5,005 nucleotides of DNA from Opitutales bacterium (GTDB lineage Bacteria > Verrucomicrobiota > Verrucomicrobiia > Opitutales > JAFGAQ01): assembly GCA_028704125.1 (NCBI GenBank), contig JAQVLM010000282.1:1-5005 (forward strand), written 5' to 3'. Each line of letters opens with the position of its first letter. Position 1 is the first letter of the stretch. The notes under the pieces are model-generated. The model saw nothing but the letters and a program-made list of their open reading frames with translations, had not been told where the DNA came from and searched no databases. The position numbers were made by a program, and so were the translations under genes. Shown here piece after piece: positions 1 to 4,797 of the stretch.

Positions 1-116
1 GTCTAAGGTCTAAGGTCGGAAGAGGGTCTAAGGTTGGAAGGGGTCCAAGGTCTAAGGTCCAAGGTCGGAAGGGGTCCAAGGTCTAAGGTCCAAGGTCTAA
101 GGTCTAAGGTCGGGGG
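1..116. repeat. Heptanucleotide repeat array 1 (GGTCTAA/GGTCCAA), cut by the window start
   Basis: The stretch is built of the unit GGTCTAA or GGTCCAA. There are ten full heptamers (7-13, 25-31, 42-62, 73-107), interrupted by longer units of the form GGTCGGAAG(A/G)(G) at 14-24, 32-41 and 63-72. The last partial unit, GGTCGGGGG at 108-116, is directly followed by the stop codon of the minus-strand gene at 117. The array continues beyond the left edge of the window. The pattern is periodic low-complexity DNA with no spacers, so it is not a CRISPR. Apparent open frames across it are by-products of a 7-base period that cycles through all three frames. Its function is unknown to me. Confidence 0.95.
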
Positions 117-506
117 TTATTTGTATTTGCTTCCTTTTAGGTCTGAGGTTCGGAGGTATTTCATCAGGCCGGAGAGCATGCGGTTGATGCGGGTGGCCAT
201 GTCGGATAGGCGGTCGAAGGTGGGCTGGTCGATGAAGCCGATGTCCAGGGCGACATAGAGCTGGGCTCGGACTTCGCCAGATGAGCCTTTGGCCTGGGCC
301 AGAAACTGCATAAACTCCTTGTCTCCTCCGCGTTCGAAGCCTTCGGCGATGTTGGACATGATGGATACCGCAGCCCGTCGGATTTGGTCACGCAGACCGA
401 AATCCCGCCCAAAGGCCCCTTCATTCGATATGCCATAGACCGCTTGCGTCAATTCCCGCGCCGTTTGCCAGGCTTCGATGTCTTCAAATCGTTCTATTTT
501 TGACAT
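117..506 (-). CDS. Four-helix-bundle protein, S23 / 23S rRNA intervening-sequence protein family
   Basis: A 129-residue protein typical in length and sequence of the S23 (TIGR02436-type) four-helix-bundle family. Visible signatures are an N-terminal FEDIEAWQTARELT (residues 7-20), the hallmark GLRDQIRRAAVSIMSNIAEG (37-56) followed by FERGGDKEFMQFL (57-69), AKGSSGEVRAQLYVALDIG (72-90) and a final helix ending in LSGLMKYLR (111-119). Members were first noticed as proteins encoded in 23S rRNA intervening sequences; the fold is shared with Avd, the accessory protein of diversity-generating retroelements. No rRNA or reverse transcriptase is seen here, and the molecular role of solitary members is unknown. 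The gene lies between two direct heptamer arrays: the TAA stop touches array 1 and the ATG is 11 bases from array 2. No Shine-Dalgarno is visible upstream of the ATG. The 3' end of the coding region (about 141-160) itself resembles degenerate heptamers and encodes the tail LRTSDLKGSKYK. The family call is strong; function is not inferred. Confidence 0.9.
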   Translation of the reverse strand: MSKIERFEDIEAWQTARELTQAVYGISNEGAFGRDFGLRDQIRRAAVSIMSNIAEGFERGGDKEFMQFLAQAKGSSGEVRAQLYVALDIGFIDQPTFDRLSDMATRINRMLSGLMKYLRTSDLKGSKYK

Positions 507-517
507 GATTGAATATT

Positions 518-667
518 GGTTGGAAGAGGTCTAAGGTCCAAGGTCTAAGGTCTAAGGTCGGAAGAGGTCCAAGGTCTAAGGTCTAAGGTCGGAAGAGGTC
601 CAAGGTCTAAGGTCGGAAGGTCCAAGGTCTAAGGTCCAAGGTCGGAAGAGGTCTAAGGTCTAAGGTA
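518..667. repeat. Heptanucleotide repeat array 2, same orientation as array 1
   Basis: Fourteen exact GGTCTAA or GGTCCAA heptamers (528-555, 566-586, 597-610, 619-639, 650-663) are punctuated by decamers GGTCGGAAGA at 556, 587 and 640, a diverged decamer at 518, and one 8-mer at 611. The decamers recur after every two to four heptamers, giving a loose higher-order period of about 30 bases. Vocabulary and orientation match array 1, so the two arrays form direct repeats around the four-helix-bundle gene. The array ends about 23 bases before the stop codon of the truncated regulator remnant. Confidence 0.95.
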
Positions 668-689
668 GGGGGATGATTGCATGGTTTTT

Positions 690-1036
690 CTAGGGTTGCT
701 TGCGCTTTGTCGCAAGGGTTTCGAGCAAGAGGCGTCCTTTGTTCGTGAGGCGGTATTGCTGCAGGCGACTGGTGGGGAGTTCCGGGATGGTGCGTTCGAT
801 GAGTTGCCCGGAGAGGAGAGGATCAAGAATGGCTTTGCGGAAGTGTTCCCGATCCTTGATCCCAACGCTTTCCTGAAGTTTGATTCTGGATAAAGCCCTG
901 CTTTCCAGGAAATCAATAACATCCTGACTTGTGGGGTCGGCTCAGCAAAGAGAGTCACGCGGATGGCTCCCTGGGTTTCTTCGATCATGGGCTTGGGGAG
1001 GATGGTGGTTGATATGGGAATTGGGGTGACTCGCAT
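690..1036 (-). pseudogene. C-terminal remnant of an AlbA_2/HATPase-type (RecG-like) ATP-binding transcriptional regulator, frameshifted
   Basis: Two frames on the minus strand join into one recognisable C-terminus. The first, from the ATG at 1036, gives LPKPMIEETQGAIRVTLF, like the end of the HATPase_c_4 region in large AlbA_2/RecG-like proteins. The second gives SQDVIDFLESRALSRIKLQ, then VGIKDREHFRKAILDPLL and SRLQQYRLTNKGRLLL, the winged-helix tail of the same families (also seen on some Fic proteins), ending at TAG 692-690. The shift falls in a run of four C on the minus strand (plus-strand G933-936); one extra C restores a 115-residue frame through the sequence EPTPTSQDV. Full-length relatives are usually several hundred residues, so the DNA-binding AlbA_2 domain and most of the ATPase domain are missing. 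Upstream, the frame is closed by the TGA stop of the RloB gene only nine bases before the ATG. I read it as a decayed gene whose 5' part was lost or replaced; a sequencing error in the homopolymer could explain the shift but not the truncation. Confidence 0.75.
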
Positions 1037-1045
1037 TTTCGAATG

Positions 1046-1771
1046 TCAGTGTATTTTTCTGGAGGGAGGCAGTGACGCATTGATTGCACCGATCAATCGG
1101 TCAATATCGGTTGACGGATTATGGGGAAATGCCGTTCCCGCTTCTTTATGATGATACCTCACCCGTTCTGCCGCCTTAATTGCTGTAACCAGATGCTCCC
1201 GGGTAACCAGCGGCTCAATCAGCGTCCTGCTTTCCTTAAGGGATTTGTCGTAATGCTGCCACCCAAAGGCCCGCTGAAGGTAGGGTATCACATTGGCACA
1301 TCGATCCATGTTTGCTGTGGTATAGTGATCCCTGTTGTGGAGCAATAGCCAGTATTCAAAACAAGGCTCACTCAAGGCGCACCGGATCCCATTGATTTTG
1401 GAATAGGCAAGACCCTCGTTCAGTTTTTGCAGAGACAGCACATCGGCATCGAATACAATCCACACCTCATCGAAGTCCTCGAGTTGGTGTAGGCTCAGTT
1501 TTCCTTTTTTTGCCATCCGCCGCCGCTCATCCCGTTTTTCCAGTGCGACTTCCGCCAACTTCCGTGGGTCTCCTCTCCCAGCTCCATAGGTCACCAGCTC
1601 CAAAATATGGGTCGCTAATACTCGGCGGACACTCTCAAAATAGACGGGCTCGGTGTTCAGTCCCTCTGTCACAACCAGGATCGAAGCACCGGGCTGGGTC
1701 GTATTGCCCTGCACCCGTCGAAACGACTTCGGGGTGTTGTCCGCTTTTCTCCTGTATGGGTGGGATGCCAT
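1046..1771 (-). CDS. rloB: RloB family protein (TOPRIM-like), partner of the upstream AAA ATPase
   Basis: A 241-residue protein with the marks of the RloB family. It has a short basic N-terminus (YRRKADN...KSFRR), ILVVTEGLNTEPVYFESV (residues 31-48) with the TOPRIM-type glutamate in TEG, DFDEVWIVFDAD (99-110) with the acidic DxD pair, SEPCFEYWLLLH (134-145), and the C-terminal NPSTDIDRLI (218-227). RloB proteins are predicted metal-dependent nucleases and are usually encoded next to an AAA ATPase; the lactococcal abortive-infection protein AbiLii belongs to this type. The start is set at the ATG at 1771 because a GGAG lies nine bases upstream and the protein then begins in the way usual for the family. 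An in-frame ATG at 1807 would add 12 residues overlapping the ATPase gene without a good ribosome binding site. The gap to the ATPase stop is four bases, so the two are surely cotranscribed. Target nucleic acid and trigger cannot be read from the sequence. Confidence 0.88.
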   Translation of the reverse strand: MASHPYRRKADNTPKSFRRVQGNTTQPGASILVVTEGLNTEPVYFESVRRVLATHILELVTYGAGRGDPRKLAEVALEKRDERRRMAKKGKLSLHQLEDFDEVWIVFDADVLSLQKLNEGLAYSKINGIRCALSEPCFEYWLLLHNRDHYTTANMDRCANVIPYLQRAFGWQHYDKSLKESRTLIEPLVTREHLVTAIKAAERVRYHHKEAGTAFPHNPSTDIDRLIGAINASLPPSRKIH

Positions 1772-1775
1772 CCGG

Positions 1776-3101
1776 CTATGCTCCAGAATTTGCGGTCTCG
1801 CTATCATTCAGATTGTCCGCCATCAGTCCTTCGGGAATGAAAGGCACCCCTCCATAGCGTCCGGCGAGGTATCCCCGAACCAACGATTCCTGCCTGCGTG
1901 GTTTGTAATCGGTCAGAGGATACAGGAAAGTTGCCCCTGTCTCATCCTTGTCCGCAAACCAAACCTGATCCCTGCGGATCAATCCGGTGTCCAGCAACAA
2001 AGGATTGTGTGTGGTAAATATGAGTTGGGTCCCATTGGCGTTGGTAGTATTGCTGAAAACCAGGCTCAACAGGGCATGCACCATCAGCGGGTGCATACTC
2101 GATTCGATCTCATCCAGCCCGGCAATACGTCCTTTCTCCAGAATATCCAGCCATGGGCCGGCCAGCGCGAAGAACTTCTGAGTTCCCGATGACTCATCTT
2201 CCCATTTCAGTGTATACTCCCGCCCGTTGTCTCCGCGGTGCCCCAGTGAGATGTCCATATGCTTGCGCTCGAGGATCTGGTTGCGGATGTCTTCGGGGAT
2301 CCCCGGTGGTAACTCTGCAGACGTCACTTGCCGTTCAGTGGCTTTGGCCGAAAGGATTCCCATATCCGCATGTTGCATCAAGCGGGTCACCTGTGCCCGC
2401 CGGTTGGCACTCTGCATAAGCATTTTTCCTGTAAATCCGGGCGAAAACGGAGGAAAATCCGCATTCAGGCGCAGCATGGTGATCCGTTCCTTGAACCAGA
2501 GATACACCGGCCTCAATTGATCGTCGTTGAATTTGACCGCCGTCGAGAGGTAGAGCGCATTGCTCCGCGTGAATTTCACAAGGCTCCCATCCCGTTTGTA
2601 GTCGGTGGGACGACTGGGTTCCCATGTATATTCTCCACTTTCCTCATCAATCGAACGCTCATACCAAACTTGTTCCCGTCCCTTTGGAAAGGCCGAAAGG
2701 CTTTCAAAAAGCACGCGTTCGTTGTTGAGCACCAGAACGAAATGGTAGCGAACCCCATCGACCACAAAACGCAGGATAAACTCCGTTGGCTCCTTTTGGG
2801 TTGCGTCAGCGAGACAGAACGGCTCCACTCCGGTGGCATCCCCTTCGTTCAGACTGGTTGCGGAGTGTTCCACAAACCATGTCAGGTAGGCCAGTGCCCG
2901 GAGGGTATTCGTCTTTCCCGCGGCATTGGCTCCATAAATCACCAGCCCCTTCAATAGGCGGATTTTTGCAAACTCGGCTCCAGCTAATCCAGGGTCCATG
3001 AGCGCTCCCATCAACGTGTCGTCGCGGGTGTTGGCAACAAAGGAAAGCTTCTGCTCTCCCCGAAATGAACGGTAGTTCTTGACCGAGAAGTCAATGATCA
3101 T
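1776..3101 (-). CDS. AAA/ABC-type ATPase (AAA_15/AAA_21, RloA/AbiLi-like)
   Basis: A 441-residue soluble ATPase of the OLD/RecF-like ABC class. The N-terminal MIIDFSVKNYRSFRGEQKLSF (residues 1-21, the usual 'F.+NF+SF' opening) is followed by Walker A GANAAGKT (57-64), an inserted middle region (about 100-290), an ABC-signature-like ESSGTQKF (303-310), Walker B IAGLDEIESSMHP (326-338) with D330/E331, and the switch histidine in FTTHNPLLLD (362-371). All ATPase residues look intact and the length is normal for the family. There is no C-terminal TOPRIM domain; that activity is probably supplied in trans by the RloB protein encoded four bases downstream. The pair matches the AbiL (AbiLi/AbiLii) layout known from abortive infection, and is analogous to OLD, Gabija and PARIS, which couple an ABC-like ATPase sensor to a TOPRIM effector. 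The ATG at 3101 has no visible Shine-Dalgarno and sits five bases from a -10-like hexamer. The antiphage role is inferred from family and context. Confidence 0.9.
   Translation of the reverse strand: MIIDFSVKNYRSFRGEQKLSFVANTRDDTLMGALMDPGLAGAEFAKIRLLKGLVIYGANAAGKTNTLRALAYLTWFVEHSATSLNEGDATGVEPFCLADATQKEPTEFILRFVVDGVRYHFVLVLNNERVLFESLSAFPKGREQVWYERSIDEESGEYTWEPSRPTDYKRDGSLVKFTRSNALYLSTAVKFNDDQLRPVYLWFKERITMLRLNADFPPFSPGFTGKMLMQSANRRAQVTRLMQHADMGILSAKATERQVTSAELPPGIPEDIRNQILERKHMDISLGHRGDNGREYTLKWEDESSGTQKFFALAGPWLDILEKGRIAGLDEIESSMHPLMVHALLSLVFSNTTNANGTQLIFTTHNPLLLDTGLIRRDQVWFADKDETGATFLYPLTDYKPRRQESLVRGYLAGRYGGVPFIPEGLMADNLNDSETANSGA
1781..1784 (-). promoter_or_regulatory. Ribosome binding site that decides the RloB start
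   Basis: On the minus strand GGAG ends nine bases before the ATG at 1771. It lies inside the last codons of the ATPase gene, in line with translational coupling. It is the clearest Shine-Dalgarno signal in the window; most other genes here lack one. Confidence 0.6.
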
Positions 3102-3106
3102 GCTGT

Positions 3107-3136
3107 GTAATAGTTACAATAATGCAATTAAGTCAA
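3107..3136 (-). promoter_or_regulatory. Probable sigma-70-type promoter of the ATPase-rloB operon
   Basis: On the minus strand TTGACT (3136-3131) and TATTAC (3112-3107) are separated by 18 bases in the AT-rich gap after the chaperone gene. The -10 hexamer ends five bases before the ATPase ATG, so transcription would begin at or very near the start codon. That is consistent with the lack of a Shine-Dalgarno. Prediction from hexamer match only. Confidence 0.45.
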
Positions 3137-3141
3137 CTATT
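3109..3141. promoter_or_regulatory. Inverted repeat AATAGTT...AACTATT around the ATPase promoter
   Basis: AATAGTT at 3109-3115 and AACTATT at 3135-3141 are perfect inverted 7-mers 19 bases apart. One arm overlaps the -10 hexamer and the other overlaps the -35 hexamer. A dimeric repressor site is conceivable, but short AT-rich arms like these also arise by chance. Confidence 0.25.
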
Positions 3142-3189
3142 GTGCGCAATATCGTCTCTAAAACAAAGATAACTGCATCGGTGCATCCG

Positions 3190-3630
3190 CTAGGACTGTT
3201 TGTCATGCTGTGGATCATCGGGCGGCTGCAGGAAGCAGCGAGGATCCAATGAAGGCAGCTCTATCATGCCATTTATGGAACGGCTGGTGAGGGTGCAGAC
3301 CCACTCCCGGATGGCGCTGTAAAGCATGGCGCCACCGCTCATTCTGGCGAGGGATTCCCGCCTATCGGACGGGAAGTCCGCGTGGATCTGGAATTCACCG
3401 ATTACCTCCACGACACCAGTATAGGGCGCACGGTGCGTTTGCTTTGGCAGCAATAGCTCCACCCGTAGCCGCAGCCGCCACCGCCGCGAATCCTCATCAG
3501 ACTGCTGCCACCCGAGCTCATGTCGGCACGCCACCACCCGCTGCTCCCGTTCCGGCGCCGTCAGGTTCAGGGTGGGAACCAGGTGGATCTCTCCAAAGCG
3601 ATGATCGATCAGCTGAATGGGGCTTAACAT
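3190..3630 (-). CDS. SecB-like chaperone of a toxin-antitoxin-chaperone (TAC) operon
   Basis: A 146-residue protein of the SecB-like family. The clearest part is the C-terminal half: VVEVIGEFQIHADFPSDRRE (residues 73-92), then LARMSGGAMLYSAIREWVCT (94-113), LTSRSINGMIELPSLDP (114-130). This matches the SecB pattern in which a beta strand and a helix with 'LY..IRE.V..LT.R' precede 'LP.L'. The N-terminal half has the alternating strand pattern of the fold (LIDHRFGEIHLVP; WRLRLRVELLL). In TAC systems such a chaperone holds an aggregation-prone antitoxin through its C-terminal addiction domain; examples are the HigBA-SecB (Rv1955-Rv1957) system of Mycobacterium tuberculosis and the phage-defence system CmdTAC. 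Its ATG overlaps the end of the antitoxin gene by seven bases, so it is the third gene of that operon. General SecB for protein export is less likely given this context. No Shine-Dalgarno was needed to choose the start, since the overlap suggests coupled translation. Confidence 0.8.
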   Translation of the reverse strand: MLSPIQLIDHRFGEIHLVPTLNLTAPEREQRVVACRHELGWQQSDEDSRRWRLRLRVELLLPKQTHRAPYTGVVEVIGEFQIHADFPSDRRESLARMSGGAMLYSAIREWVCTLTSRSINGMIELPSLDPRCFLQPPDDPQHDKQS

Positions 3631-4301
3631 GGAACAAGATTATTTGAGTCTTCGTCGGCAGAGGCATAGTCCTCCCAAGTCCGGACGTTTTTGGGCTCAT
3701 TTGGCTGGGCGTCAGATACACAAATCGTCCATACCATCGTTCTCATGTCCGACATCTTCGACCAATCAAAGCAGGAACGGGCGATCTCGGTGACGGCGGT
3801 TCCGGCTCCTCCCTGCATCGCTTGGTTGCAGATCCGCTGTAGTTCTGCATCCGCTTGCTTCTGCTCCAAGGTTTCGAGAGTGGCTCGGATCGCGATGTCG
3901 GTCGTCTTGTCCTGCACCCACTGTCCGGCCTCGATGCGCTTGAGGGTAGCAATGGCGATGGCCCCGGACGAGGCATCTACGAGCTTTTGCTGCGATCGAA
4001 GCCCTAGCGCATGGCGTCTGGCAATCAACTCCGCCGCCGTGAACAACCCGGCTTCCTTTTGGTAAGCGGCAACGGTCTGCTTCAACTGAGCCTCTGCCTG
4101 CGGCTCGCTCAGGAAGGTCTCCCCACATGCCTTGCATTGGGTTACTTCAAAGGAGACCTCCAGCGTGCAATCCCGGAAGGGCAGTTTGCGCGTGACGATA
4201 GGGGTTTCGAATCCCTGATCCGAATCGCAGTAAAGGCATTGCGCCGGCAATACCTGAGCGATGCCTCGTTTAAGTTTTTTTCGGGTCTTTGGTACTTTCA
4301 T
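3624..4301 (-). CDS. MqsA/YgiT-type antitoxin: zinc finger, HTH domain and C-terminal extension
   Basis: A 225-residue protein. An N-terminal zinc ribbon is marked by CLYC (C22, C25) and CKAC (C56, C59). It is followed by an Xre/MqsA-type helix-turn-helix from about 88 to 140 (LFTAAELIARRHALGLRSQQKLVDAS... LKRIEAG). This order, zinc finger then HTH, is that of MqsA, which neutralises a toxin and represses its own operon. Classical MqsA is about 130 residues; here roughly 80 more follow (145-225), including a CFDW segment, MVWTICVSD and a WEDYASADEDS end. A C-terminal tail with exposed aromatics is what chaperone addiction domains of TAC antitoxins look like, and a SecB-like gene follows with a seven-base overlap. 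Upstream, the ATG lies inside the end of the toxin-position frame (32-base overlap). The antitoxin call is well supported by domains and gene order; the addiction domain is inference. Confidence 0.85.
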   Translation of the reverse strand: MKVPKTRKKLKRGIAQVLPAQCLYCDSDQGFETPIVTRKLPFRDCTLEVSFEVTQCKACGETFLSEPQAEAQLKQTVAAYQKEAGLFTAAELIARRHALGLRSQQKLVDASSGAIAIATLKRIEAGQWVQDKTTDIAIRATLETLEQKQADAELQRICNQAMQGGAGTAVTEIARSCFDWSKMSDMRTMVWTICVSDAQPNEPKNVRTWEDYASADEDSNNLVPC

Positions 4302-4665
4302 GGCAACTGACGTGGCAGTAATACTGGCCGGTTTTGGTTTCTTTCAGGGAAAACTTGAAATAGATGCGCTTGGTCGGGAAGGCTTCGCAGCCTGTGACCT
4401 CAAAGCCCCACATGGGGAGCCCTTGGGTCAGTTGATGACGGGTTGATTTCTGAGCAGGGGGTTGAAAACAGGTTACGGGATCGTCGAGCGCAATTTGGAT
4501 GCACTCATAAAGTAAATCCTTGTAATCCTAGAGGCTGCCGAGCTCCAGTTGATCGATCTCGAAGGGCAGCCTCTCCTCTTCCACATAGGCGACCCGGTTG
4601 GCTTCGAAGGCAGCCATGGTAGCCTTGAGCTTTCCAGCCAGTTCCTTGTGGGTGTGTCGGTGCAT
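4270..4665 (-). pseudogene. Toxin-position gene of the TAC operon, interrupted by an in-frame amber codon (possibly MqsR-like)
   Basis: From the ATG at 4665 the frame reads MHRHTHKELAGKLKATMAAF and on to ELGSL at codon 45. TAG at 4530-4528 follows, and then the same frame continues without further stop for 85 codons (DYKDLLYECIQIALDDP ... MWGFEVTGCEAF ... RIYFKFSLKETKTGQYYCHV SCHES) to TAA at 4272-4270. No shift is needed, so a single base change explains the break. The 32-base overlap with the antitoxin start and first place in the operon identify it as the toxin slot. The C-terminal pattern (W, then YxK strand, then V-S-x-H-E) resembles MqsR and related RelE-fold toxins, which would suit an MqsA partner, but that similarity is weak and judged by eye. 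An in-frame ATG at 4413 could restart a 47-residue fragment behind AAGGG. TAG ends several neighbouring genes, so it is a true stop here. Confidence 0.7.
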
Positions 4666-4692
4666 TCTGTTTCATTGGATCGGGGAGGGTTA

Positions 4693-4706
4693 GTATCATA
4701 TGATAC
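4693..4706. promoter_or_regulatory. Perfect 14-bp palindrome GTATCATATGATAC, likely operator of the TAC operon
   Basis: The sequence is identical to its reverse complement over 14 bases and is flanked by TT/AA one base further out. It lies 27 bases upstream of the toxin-position ATG, where the -10 region is expected. MqsA-type antitoxins bind a palindrome in their own promoter, so this is the natural target of the HTH of the protein at 3624-4301. The specific pairing is inferred. Confidence 0.6.
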
Positions 4707-4726
4707 CAAATTATCGACCGATTCAA
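4695..4726 (-). promoter_or_regulatory. Candidate promoter of the TAC operon
   Basis: On the minus strand TTGAAT (4726-4721) is followed 15 bases later by TATCAT (4705-4700), or 20 bases later by TATGAT (4700-4695), both within the palindrome. Neither spacing is ideal, so the hexamer assignment is uncertain. The overlap with the palindrome would make autorepression by the antitoxin simple. Confidence 0.3.
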
Positions 4727-4776
4727 GTTATTCTAAAGGATTTCTTAATTAGGCTGCTCCATTTCTCTTCCCTCAT
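4723..4776 (-). other. Short open frame of 17 codons between array 3 and the TAC promoter
   Basis: ATG at 4776 reads MREEKWSSLIKKSFRIT before TGA at 4725-4723, with only a weak AGGT about 12 bases upstream. It could be a leader peptide, the broken 5' end of a lost gene, or chance. The wording vaguely recalls the start of some four-helix-bundle proteins, but this is too short to claim. The rest of 4727-4797 shows nothing I can name. Confidence 0.15.
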
Positions 4777-4797
4777 GATCGAAATCTACCTGATGCG

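Noticed and set aside
34..258. Plus-strand coding region with LRSKV repeats
   Set aside because: It is translation of the heptamer array running into the antisense of the four-helix-bundle gene; the repeat period explains the repeated peptide.
653..689. Reading the frame from 1036 straight through to 653 as a 127-residue protein
   Set aside because: After about residue 37 the sequence stops looking like the family and ends in the array, whereas the shifted frame gives a clear winged-helix tail stopping at 690.
1653..2957. Several plus-strand open frames of 90-209 codons opposite the ATPase and RloB genes
   Set aside because: They are antisense shadows with no recognisable domains; the minus-strand genes carry complete motif sets.
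3142..3189. Rho-independent terminator after the chaperone gene
   Set aside because: Only short repeats of GATGCA are seen, with no stable stem followed by a T-run.
4528..4530. TAG read as a sense codon by a variant genetic code
   Set aside because: The ATPase, chaperone and regulator remnant all end naturally at TAG, so TAG is a stop in this genome.
4473..4726. Minus-strand frames of 73-78 codons near the TAC promoter
   Set aside because: They are out of frame with the 131-codon toxin-position frame, cross the palindrome, and have low-complexity, non-domain-like sequence.
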